A stretch of DNA of 12,881 nucleotides from a bacterium (lineage in GTDB: Bacteria; Actinomycetota; Acidimicrobiia; UBA5794; ZC4RG35), in NCBI GenBank assembly GCA_028819835.1, contig JAPPKR010000173.1, forward strand, positions 1 to 12,881, in the 5' to 3' direction. Made by a program: the position numbers and the translations under genes. Position 1 is the stretch's first letter; the number at the start of each line of letters is the position of its first letter. Below, piece after piece: positions 6,679 through 12,646 of the stretch. Under the pieces are notes generated by a model. It saw nothing but the letters and a program-made list of their open reading frames with translations. It was not told the DNA's origin and did not search any database.

Positions 6679-6738
6679 GAGTCAGCGCCAGACAACCCTG
6701 GGCCAGCGTTCCGTCCATTGTCAGGACCCCGGCGTGAT

Positions 6739-7743
6739 TCACTCGGGCGCCTTGGGGTCGAGGAAGGGCATCATTTGACGAAGTTCACGTCCCACCTCTT
6801 CGATGGGATGCGACCGGTTGGCGGCCCGCTGCTCCAGAAGATAGGGAGCCCCCTCCCGGGCCTGGGCCATCCACTCGCGGGCAAAGGCGCCGGACTGTAT
6901 CTCCGCCAGCACCCTCTTCATCTCGGCGCGGCTCTCCTCGGTGATGATCCGCGCTCCCCGGGTGTAGTCGCCGTATTCGGCGGTGTCGGAGACGGAGTAG
7001 CGCATCCAGGACAGCCCCCCCTCGTACAGGAGATCCACAATCAACTTCAACTCGTGAAGAGTCTCGAAATAGGCGGACTCGGGTTCGTAACCAGCCTCGA
7101 CCAGCGTTTCGTAGGAGGCTTTGATCAACTGGGAGACGCCGCCGCACAGGATTACCTGCTCGCCGAAGAGATCGGTCTCGGTCTCCTCCCGGAAGGTGGT
7201 CTGCAGCACGCCGGCCCGGGCCCCGCCTATTCCCCAGGAATAGGACATACCCAACTCGAATGCGGACCCGGTGGCGTCCTGGTGGATGGCAAGCAGGCAG
7301 GGAACCCCGGATCCCTCCGTGTAGGTGCGCCGCACCAGATGACCCGGGCCTTTGGGCGCAACCATCAGCACATCGAGGTCGGCAGCGGGCGTTATCTCCC
7401 CAAAGTGGATGTTGAAACCGTGGGCGAACAGCAAGGCGTTGCCGGGCTCCATCCGGTCGGCGATCCGGGCGTTGTAGAAGTCCGCCATGAGTTGGTCCGG
7501 GACCAGCATCGTGACGACGTCGGCCCACTCGGCGGCGTCGGGGGGATCCATCACCGCCAGCCCGTCGTCCAGGACCTGGGTGCGCCGGGCCGAATCCGGT
7601 CGGAGGCCAACCACCACTTCCACTCCGGACTCGGACAGGTTGAGAGCGTGGGCGTGGCCCTGGCTCCCATAACCGATAACGGCTACCTTGCGGCCCTTGA
7701 TTACCTCGGGATCCGCGTCCTTGTCATAGAAGATCTCAGCCAT
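6739..7743 (-). CDS. ilvC: Ketol-acid reductoisomerase, class I
   Basis: Isomerises and reduces acetolactate/acetohydroxybutyrate to the dihydroxy acids of valine and isoleucine synthesis, using NAD(P)H and magnesium. It has 334 residues, the class I (short) length. The Rossmann motif [10 protein letters not shown] is at 24-33. The cofactor loop GLRPDSAR at 46-53, with R48 and S51, points to NADPH. Metal ligands are D191 and E195 in TDLFGEQ, and E227 and E231 in FETLHELK; S252 is the substrate serine. The C-terminal knotted helical domain is complete. ATG 7743 follows GGTGAGAG and lies 15 nt after the ilvN stop, so it is co-transcribed with the acetolactate synthase genes. Confidence 0.97.
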   Translation of the reverse strand: MAEIFYDKDADPEVIKGRKVAVIGYGSQGHAHALNLSESGVEVVVGLRPDSARRTQVLDDGLAVMDPPDAAEWADVVTMLVPDQLMADFYNARIADRMEPGNALLFAHGFNIHFGEITPAADLDVLMVAPKGPGHLVRRTYTEGSGVPCLLAIHQDATGSAFELGMSYSWGIGGARAGVLQTTFREETETDLFGEQVILCGGVSQLIKASYETLVEAGYEPESAYFETLHELKLIVDLLYEGGLSWMRYSVSDTAEYGDYTRGARIITEESRAEMKRVLAEIQSGAFAREWMAQAREGAPYLLEQRAANRSHPIEEVGRELRQMMPFLDPKAPE

Positions 7744-7758
7744 TTAAGCTCTCACCGC

Positions 7759-8283
7759 CTATCCCACCGCCCTCATCCGGGAGGGCTTGCTCTTGGCGGC
7801 CCGCCCGATGGCAATCCGCCCCGACTTGACCAGTTCCACCACACCGAACGGCCGCAGAAGCTCGATGAGGTCGTTGAGCTTCGCAGGTCGACCCGTCACT
7901 TCGAAGGTAAGGCTGTTGTATCCCACGTCCACCACGGTCGCTTTGAAGATGTTGGCTACTTCAATGGCCTCCGTCCGGGCGTTACCGATGGCCGCAACAC
8001 GGATCAGCATGCTCTCTCGCTCCACTGCCTTGGATGGTTCGAGTTCGAAGATCCTGATCACGTTGATCAGCTTGTGCAGCTGTTTCTTCACCTGTTCGAT
8101 CTTCTCGGACTCCACCACCACGGTAATGCGGGAGAGGCCCGGATCGATAGTTGGACCCACAGCCAGCGAATGGATGTTGAACCCTCGGCGGGCCAGGCAG
8201 GAGGACACCCGGGCCAACACTCCCGGGCGGTTCTCCACAACCAGGCTCAACGTATGGCGGGGTGGGTGTGGTAGTGCCGTCAC
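7759..8283 (-). CDS. ilvN: Acetolactate synthase small (regulatory) subunit
   Basis: Binds and activates the IlvB catalytic subunit and confers feedback inhibition, usually by valine. It has 174 residues. The N-terminal ACT domain is about residues 10-85, with ENRPGVLARVSSCLARRGFN as its ligand-binding loop and helix. A second alpha/beta domain at about 92-160 is typical of the full-length subunit (IlvH-like length). Starts at GTG 8283, only 2 nt beyond the ilvB stop, with GGGGGA at the ilvB end as a weak ribosome-binding site, so translation is probably coupled to give balanced subunits. The last ten residues are basic (AAKSKPSRMR). Also called ilvH in some genomes. Confidence 0.95.
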   Translation of the reverse strand: MTALPHPPRHTLSLVVENRPGVLARVSSCLARRGFNIHSLAVGPTIDPGLSRITVVVESEKIEQVKKQLHKLINVIRIFELEPSKAVERESMLIRVAAIGNARTEAIEVANIFKATVVDVGYNSLTFEVTGRPAKLNDLIELLRPFGVVELVKSGRIAIGRAAKSKPSRMRAVG

Positions 8284-8285
8284 CG

Positions 8286-9989
8286 TCAGTCCCCCGGCTC
8301 CGGTCCCAGGATCACGTTGTCGTTGGAGCCTCCGGCGGGGACCATTGGGAACACCATCTCGTCGGGGTCGACCACCATTTCCACCACCACCGGGCGGTCG
8401 TCGATGGTCAGGGACTTCTCAAGGGTGGGGCCCACCTCCTCCGGCGCCTCCGCCCTCAGCCCGATGCAGCCCATTCCCTCAGCCAGTTTCACGTAGTCCA
8501 CGACCTCGGAATTGAGCAGGCTTGCCGACAGTCGCCCTCCGTAGAAGAGCTTCTGCCACTGCTTGACCATGCCGTGGGCGCCGTTGTTGAAGACAGCCAC
8601 CTTGACGGGGATCCCGTGGGCGGCGGCCGTGATCAATTCCTGGAAGGTCATCTGAAAGCACCCGTCGCCGTCAACTGCGTAGACGAGTTCATCCGACATC
8701 CCCGCTTTGGCGCCGATCGCGGCGGGGACGGCGAAACCCATGGTTCCCAGGCCCCCTGAGTTGATCCAGCGGCGCGGGCGATCGAAATCCCAGAATTGCG
8801 AGGCCCACATCTGGTGCTGGCCGACTCCAGCCACCAGGATGGCGTCCCCTCCGGTAACCCTGGCCAACTCATCTATCACGAACTGGGGCTTGATCGGGCC
8901 GTCCGGTTGCTGGTCGTAGGAGAGGGGGTACTTGGTCTGCCACTCCCGTATGGTCTCCAACCACTCCTGACTGGCGACCGGGGGACGGTCCCCCCAGGCC
9001 TTGATCATCTGGGTCAACACCCGGCGGGCATCCGCCACGATGGGTACATCCGCGGCTCGGACCTTTCCTATCTCGGCGGGGTCGACGTCGGCGTGGATTA
9101 TCTTTGCGTCGACCGCGAAGTGATTGGGGTCGCCGGTCACCCGGTCGTCGAAGCGGACCCCGAAAGCGGCCAGGACGTCGCACTTCTGCATGGAGGTGAT
9201 GGCTGTGTAATTGCCGTGCATCCCCGGCATCCCCAGACACAACGGGTGGCTGTCGGGGATGGCCCCCCTTCCCATCAGGGTGGTCACTACCGGGATATTG
9301 GTGATCTCCGCGAACCGGGTCAGCACCTCCGAAGCCTCGGACTTGATTATGCCTCCCCCCACATAGAGGACCGGCCGCCGACTGGCCGCCAGCATCTCTA
9401 CTGCTTCCTTCACCCGCCGCGGATGGCCGTCCAAAGTGGGCTTGTAACCGGGAAGTTCCAAATCTTGTGGTGGATGCCACTCAGTCTCCTGATTCAGCAC
9501 ATCCTTGGGCAGATCTACCAACACCGGCCCCGGCCGACCGGAGGAGGCAAGGTGAAAGGCTTGGTGGATGACGGTTGGGATGTCGTCGGGATCGGTGACA
9601 AAGTAGTTGTGTTTTGTGGTGGGCATGGTGATCCCGACCGTGTAGGCCTCTTGGAAGGCGTCGTTCCCGACTGCGTGGGTGGGGACCTGTCCGGTGATGG
9701 CAACCATGGGCACAGAGTCCATCAGCGCGTCTGCCAGAGGGGTAACCAGGTTGGTCGCCCCCGGTCCCGATGTGGCGACGCATACGCCCACGCGGCCGGT
9801 GGCCCATGCGTAACCGGCCGCCATATGGCCGGCGCCTTGTTCGTGGCGGGCCAGGATGTGGCGGATGGGGCTGGAATAAAGGGGGTCGTAAGCGGGGAGG
9901 ATTGCTCCGCCCGGAATGCCGAATATCAGATCGACGCCCTCGTGTTCCAGCGAGGAGATGAGCGATTGCGATCCGGTGATTGTTGTCAT
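8286..9989 (-). CDS. ilvB: Acetolactate synthase large (catalytic) subunit
   Basis: Thiamine-diphosphate and FAD enzyme that forms acetolactate or acetohydroxybutyrate, the entry step for valine, leucine and isoleucine. It has 567 residues with three domains: an N-terminal PYR domain with catalytic glutamate E50 (RHEQGAGHMA), a central FAD domain (about 190-340), and a C-terminal PP domain with GDG at 441-443 and NN at 468-469. W478 in GMVKQWQ is the tryptophan known from herbicide-resistance work. The common NNxxLGMV reads NNGAHGMV here. ATG 9989 is the only possible start before an in-frame stop, yet it has no Shine-Dalgarno sequence. It is the first structural gene of the ilvB-ilvN-ilvC-leuA operon and lies 24 nt after a leader terminator, so expression should depend on attenuation. 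Confidence 0.97.
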   Translation of the reverse strand: MTTITGSQSLISSLEHEGVDLIFGIPGGAILPAYDPLYSSPIRHILARHEQGAGHMAAGYAWATGRVGVCVATSGPGATNLVTPLADALMDSVPMVAITGQVPTHAVGNDAFQEAYTVGITMPTTKHNYFVTDPDDIPTVIHQAFHLASSGRPGPVLVDLPKDVLNQETEWHPPQDLELPGYKPTLDGHPRRVKEAVEMLAASRRPVLYVGGGIIKSEASEVLTRFAEITNIPVVTTLMGRGAIPDSHPLCLGMPGMHGNYTAITSMQKCDVLAAFGVRFDDRVTGDPNHFAVDAKIIHADVDPAEIGKVRAADVPIVADARRVLTQMIKAWGDRPPVASQEWLETIREWQTKYPLSYDQQPDGPIKPQFVIDELARVTGGDAILVAGVGQHQMWASQFWDFDRPRRWINSGGLGTMGFAVPAAIGAKAGMSDELVYAVDGDGCFQMTFQELITAAAHGIPVKVAVFNNGAHGMVKQWQKLFYGGRLSASLLNSEVVDYVKLAEGMGCIGLRAEAPEEVGPTLEKSLTIDDRPVVVEMVVDPDEMVFPMVPAGGSNDNVILGPEPGD

Positions 9990-10013
9990 GGTGGTTGGCT
10001 TTCGTGAGGCTTA

Positions 10014-10045
10014 CAAAGAGAAATCCCTCCTTTTGGGGAGGGATT
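10014..10045 (-). terminator. Attenuator terminator upstream of ilvB
   Basis: On the minus strand AATCCCTCC (10045-10037) pairs perfectly with GGAGGGATT (10030-10022) across a 6-nt loop CCAAAA, a 9-bp stem followed by the U-rich tail TTCTCTTT. This is a textbook intrinsic terminator placed between a leader peptide and ilvB, as expected for amino-acid attenuation. Confidence 0.85.
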
Positions 10046-10046
10046 C

Positions 10047-10075
10047 AGCGCACACGCGGTTTATGCGCGTACGCT
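10047..10075 (-). promoter_or_regulatory. Leader RNA hairpin between leader-peptide stop and terminator
   Basis: Minus-strand ACGCG (10070-10066) pairs with CGCGT (10058-10054) over a 7-nt loop, and AGCG (10075-10072) with CGCT (10050-10047) outside it. GCGCA/TGCGC gives an overlapping alternative. It begins at the leader stop codon, the place of a pause or 1:2 hairpin in attenuation models. Confidence 0.5.
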
Positions 10076-10109
10076 ATTCGAGTACCAGCAACAGGTGGAT
10101 GTTTCTCAT
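10074..10109 (-). CDS. Branched-chain amino acid leader peptide of the ilvB operon
   Basis: An 11-codon ORF on the minus strand, ATG to TAG, encoding MRNIHLLLVLE. Six of the 11 codons are for branched-chain residues: Ile, Leu, Leu, Leu, Val, Leu, five of them consecutive. It lies 28 nt ahead of the attenuator terminator and 84 nt ahead of ilvB. No ribosome-binding site precedes it. Instead the -10 TAATGT ends 7 nt before the ATG, so the transcript probably begins at or near the start codon. A leader peptide made without a ribosome-binding site has been reported for ilvBNC of Corynebacterium glutamicum, which supports this reading. Ribosome stalling when leucine, valine or isoleucine tRNAs are uncharged would be the sensor. 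Confidence 0.85.
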   Translation of the reverse strand: MRNIHLLLVLE

Positions 10110-10116
10110 TGATTGG

Positions 10117-10147
10117 ACATTATGGTCTCTTGTTCGCAACCTTGCAA
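10117..10147 (-). promoter_or_regulatory. Promoter of the ilvB-ilvN-ilvC-leuA operon
   Basis: Minus-strand TTGCAA (10147-10142), a 17-bp spacer, and CATAAT (10124-10119) match the sigma-70 consensus at 4/6 and 5/6. Read as TAATGT (10122-10117) the -10 ends 7 nt before the leader-peptide ATG. The leuB promoter has the same design (TTGCCG, TAATAT, 8 nt). Confidence 0.65.
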
Positions 10148-10210
10148 CTCGAAAAAGGGATTTTGATGGCCCGTTGATGATTATGGAAGTGCACATAGCC
10201 CCGGTAGCCG

Positions 10211-10216
10211 TATCTT
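10211..10216 (+). promoter_or_regulatory. -10 hexamer (TATCTT) for the NYN gene
   Basis: TATCTT fits TANNNT and ends 7 nt before GTG 10224, which opens a 7-codon mini-ORF. It is divergent from the ilvB promoter, about 65 bp away. No clear -35 box. Confidence 0.4.
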
Positions 10217-10223
10217 TAAAGGG

Positions 10224-10247
10224 GTGAAGAGAGCCCTCCATCAATGA
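10224..10247 (+). CDS. Possible leaderless 7-codon upstream ORF (MKRALHQ)
   Basis: GTG 10224 opens a frame of seven codons that ends in TGA overlapping the NYN start as ATGA. The -10 spacing suggests it could be translated from the very 5' end of the mRNA and hand ribosomes to the NYN gene, whose own ribosome-binding site is poor (GAAGAGAG about 10 nt away). No sequence conservation was tested, so this is tentative. Confidence 0.3.
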   Translation: MKRALHQ

Positions 10248-11500
10248 AATTTCGGCCTGAAGACTTTCGGCTTGCTTTGGAGGAGGCCCGGAGGGTGATC
10301 AAGGCTATGCGACCGGATGAGGTACCCCACAATCTCCGCAGGACCCGCAGTTCTTCGTCGCGGAGGCTTACGCCCATCGAGGCCCAGGCACTCTTCCGGG
10401 AACTCGAAAGAGACGCAGGCTTTCGCCAAGCCACCCTGAGCGGTTGGGACGCTGCCAGAGAGAACAGGACCGATCCCCGGACCGCCGCCTCGGTGCTGTT
10501 TCTGGAGAGGTCGGAGGGCTGGGAGTTCCGTGCCCGGGGTCATTTGGCCGAGGTAGAGCGGCAAGAGGCCCTATCGGACGCCGACGGGCTCAGGGCGAGC
10601 CTAGGGGAGGCGCAGTCGGAAGTGAGGTTGCTCAAGAGCCAGTTGGCTGAACAGCGGCGGCTGGCTGAGAAGGGCACACGACAGCGCACCGATCAGTTGA
10701 GAAGGGACCTGAGGCGCGCCCGGGAGCGAATCTGCCAACTGGAGAGAAAGGTCTCAGAGGGGAGCAAGGAGTCGGCCAGATGGGAGAGGGAGACTAACGC
10801 AGCCTGGGACGAACTGACCGAGGCCGACCGCCGGTATGACGAACTGCGCAGGCGATACAGTTCGAAGACGAAACCTGTTCCCGCTCGTTCGAGCCCCGGC
10901 ACCGGGGGAGAAGTCGGATTCAGCCGAGATCCCCTGGAAGCGGCTCGGATGTTGGATCAGATGATGAGCTTCTGGGAGGTGGGCTCGGATTCCCAGCCCG
11001 AACGGGACGAGACGCGTCCCGGGCTGCTGGAGCTGCCACCGGGCGTGGATCCCAAGTCGGGTGGGGCGATGCAGTGGATTTATTACGAAGCTCCCCGGCT
11101 GATCCTGGTGGTGGATGGGTGGAACGCCGCTCACTACTGGAACTCTCACCGGCACGTTCCCGGCAAACCGGACCCGCGGACGATTGAGTTCATCACCAAC
11201 AAACTGGACAATCTGGCCGAGTACTCGATCGGCCGCCACCAGGTCCTCTTCTACCTGGACTCCCGTCATGTGAGCGGGTTGGACCCAGACTGGGACAACC
11301 GCTTCAGAAGCCGTCGCCTGACCGGCTTCTACGTGGAGGACGCCGATGACGCCATCGCCAGGGAAGCCGCCGGGCGGACGGGGGAGAGGGTGGCGGTCAT
11401 CACCAGCGACAACGGTCTGGCGGAACGTAGCCGGACGCACGGCGCGGTCATTCTGGCTTCGGAGGCGTTGGCGGAGTGGATGGCAAGCTCGCCGGTCTGA
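10244..11500 (+). CDS. Coiled-coil protein with C-terminal NYN/PIN-like nuclease domain
   Basis: A 418-residue protein with three parts. Residues 1-100 form a helical, basic domain like that at the N-terminus of actinobacterial NYN-domain proteins. Residues about 97-207 are a highly charged coiled coil rich in Arg and Glu. Residues about 284-418 are an NYN (YacP-like, PIN-fold) domain: LILVVDGWNAAHYW with D291, LFYLDSR with D339, VEDADDAIAREA with D366, D368 and D369, and AVITSDNGLAERSRTHGA with D389. These are the acidic residues expected of a metal-dependent ribonuclease, so RNA cleavage or RNA binding is likely; the substrate is unknown. A Ser/Pro-rich linker (about 205-225) separates coil and nuclease. 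The QueG-like gene overlaps its end by 25 bp, so the two are probably co-transcribed. Confidence 0.8.
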   Translation: MKFRPEDFRLALEEARRVIKAMRPDEVPHNLRRTRSSSSRRLTPIEAQALFRELERDAGFRQATLSGWDAARENRTDPRTAASVLFLERSEGWEFRARGHLAEVERQEALSDADGLRASLGEAQSEVRLLKSQLAEQRRLAEKGTRQRTDQLRRDLRRARERICQLERKVSEGSKESARWERETNAAWDELTEADRRYDELRRRYSSKTKPVPARSSPGTGGEVGFSRDPLEAARMLDQMMSFWEVGSDSQPERDETRPGLLELPPGVDPKSGGAMQWIYYEAPRLILVVDGWNAAHYWNSHRHVPGKPDPRTIEFITNKLDNLAEYSIGRHQVLFYLDSRHVSGLDPDWDNRFRSRRLTGFYVEDADDAIAREAAGRTGERVAVITSDNGLAERSRTHGAVILASEALAEWMASSPV

Positions 11501-12591
11501 CCGACCGTCTGACCGCCCTGGCCGCGGAGGCAGGACTGGATCGGGTCGGGGTTTGTACCGCCGATCCTTTCGCCGCCACCCGGCTCACCATCAGTTCCCG
11601 CAAGTCCACGGGGATGTCGGCCCGGCTGGGTTTCACTTTCACCGATCCGGACCTCTCCACCGACATCCGCCGCTCCTTCCCCTGGGCGGAGCGGCTGGTG
11701 GTGGGGATACGGTCGTACCTTCCTGATGCAGGCGATCCGGGCCCGGCCCGGCCCGGTCGGGGACGGGTGGCCCGTTTCGCGGTCACTGACGCCTACCAAC
11801 CCCTCAGGTCGGGCCTGGAGAGATTGGCCGTCGAACTGGGGGAGGCCGGGTTCCGCTCCGAGGTGCTGGTCGACGATTCCCGCTTGGTGGACCGCGCGGC
11901 GGCGGTGAGGGCCGGGGTGGGGTGGTGGGGGAAAAGCGCCATGGTCCTGTCGCCGGGAGTGGGACCCTGGTTTCTGATCGGATCGGTTGTAACCGACGCC
12001 CGACTGCCGGTCTCCGAGCTCATGGAGCGGAACTGCGGGAGTTGTGTGGCATGCCTTCCCGCCTGTCCAACCGGGGCCCTGGTGGCACCCGGTGTGCTGG
12101 ATGCCCGGTTGTGCCTGGCGGCGTTGGCCCAGAGTCCGGGAGTCATACCTCGGGATCTGCGCCCCCTTATGGAAGACCGCCTCTACGGGTGTGACGAGTG
12201 CCTCACGGCCTGCCCTCCCGGCTCCCGCCTGCTGGACCGGGCTGCCTCTCGGCGGGGATCGGTGGATCTGGTGGAGCTTCTGCGGACCCCGGACCGGGAG
12301 TTGACCGGCCAGTTCGAGCACTTCTATCTCCCCTCCCGCCGTCCCCGGGTGTTGCGCCGCAACGCCCTGGTGGCCCTGGGCAACACCGGGACGGTAGAAC
12401 ACCTCAACCTGGTCGCCGGCTATCTGGGCAGTCCCGACTGGATGCTTCGGCTCCACGCGGCGTGGGCGGTCCATCGCATGGGAGTAAGGCTGTCCATTCG
12501 CCGGGCGGAGATGTTCCTCCGGCACGCCGCTTCTCGGGAGAGGTCCCCGGAAGTAAGGGAGGAATTGGCCCTGGCGGGGGTCGACCCGTGA
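11476..12591 (+). CDS. queG: Epoxyqueuosine reductase-like iron-sulfur/cobalamin protein
   Basis: QueG catalyses the last step of queuosine synthesis in tRNA, reducing epoxyqueuosine with cobalamin and two 4Fe-4S clusters. The protein is 371 residues in family order: an N-terminal domain (about 1-160) with VDDSRLVDRAA near 132-142, holding the position of the catalytic aspartate, and GVGWWGKSA at 147-155; then the ferredoxin-like domain with C187-x2-C190-x2-C193-x3-C197, C213 and C239-x2-C242-x3-C246, all eight cysteines present; then HEAT-like repeats at about 290-336. Start at GTG 11476, inside the NYN gene, with GGAGG 10 nt upstream; no other in-frame ATG, GTG or TTG is near. No other queuosine gene is in view, so the family assignment is firm but the exact substrate is inferred. 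Confidence 0.88.
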   Translation: MDGKLAGLTDRLTALAAEAGLDRVGVCTADPFAATRLTISSRKSTGMSARLGFTFTDPDLSTDIRRSFPWAERLVVGIRSYLPDAGDPGPARPGRGRVARFAVTDAYQPLRSGLERLAVELGEAGFRSEVLVDDSRLVDRAAAVRAGVGWWGKSAMVLSPGVGPWFLIGSVVTDARLPVSELMERNCGSCVACLPACPTGALVAPGVLDARLCLAALAQSPGVIPRDLRPLMEDRLYGCDECLTACPPGSRLLDRAASRRGSVDLVELLRTPDRELTGQFEHFYLPSRRPRVLRRNALVALGNTGTVEHLNLVAGYLGSPDWMLRLHAAWAVHRMGVRLSIRRAEMFLRHAASRERSPEVREELALAGVDP

Positions 12592-12632
12592 GCAGAGACA
12601 GCTTCGAAGGAGAGTTAGCGCTCCGGTCTCGC

Positions 12633-12638
12633 TAGTTT
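12633..12638 (+). promoter_or_regulatory. -10 hexamer (TAGTTT) before the last gene
   Basis: TAGTTT fits TANNNT and ends 8 nt before ATG 12647, which has no ribosome-binding site. An inverted repeat, TAGCG-(9 nt)-CGCTA (12616-12634), overlaps its upstream edge and may be a weak terminator of the queG gene or an operator. Confidence 0.4.
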
Positions 12639-12646
12639 CAGCGGTT

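Noticed and set aside
6635..6718. 27-codon minus-strand ORF before leuA with six Leu codons, considered as a second leader peptide
   Set aside because: The Leu codons are scattered, not consecutive. The GC stem lies inside the ORF rather than after it, and there is no U-tract. An ORF this long is expected by chance at this GC content.
6718..8274. 518-codon plus-strand ORF opposite ilvC and ilvN
   Set aside because: Shadow of two unmistakable genes. Composition is His/Gly/Leu-rich with no domain.
8796..10007. 403-codon plus-strand ORF opposite ilvB
   Set aside because: Antisense to the ThDP enzyme; no motif and no ribosome-binding site.
10107..10120. Four-codon ORF (MSNQ) overlapping the ilvB leader peptide start
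   Set aside because: Its ATG overlaps the -10 element, so it would lie upstream of the likely transcription start.
9990..10243. T-box riboswitch for branched-chain amino acids upstream of ilvB
   Set aside because: No specifier-loop stem or conserved T-box sequence is visible, whereas a leader peptide and terminator explain the region.
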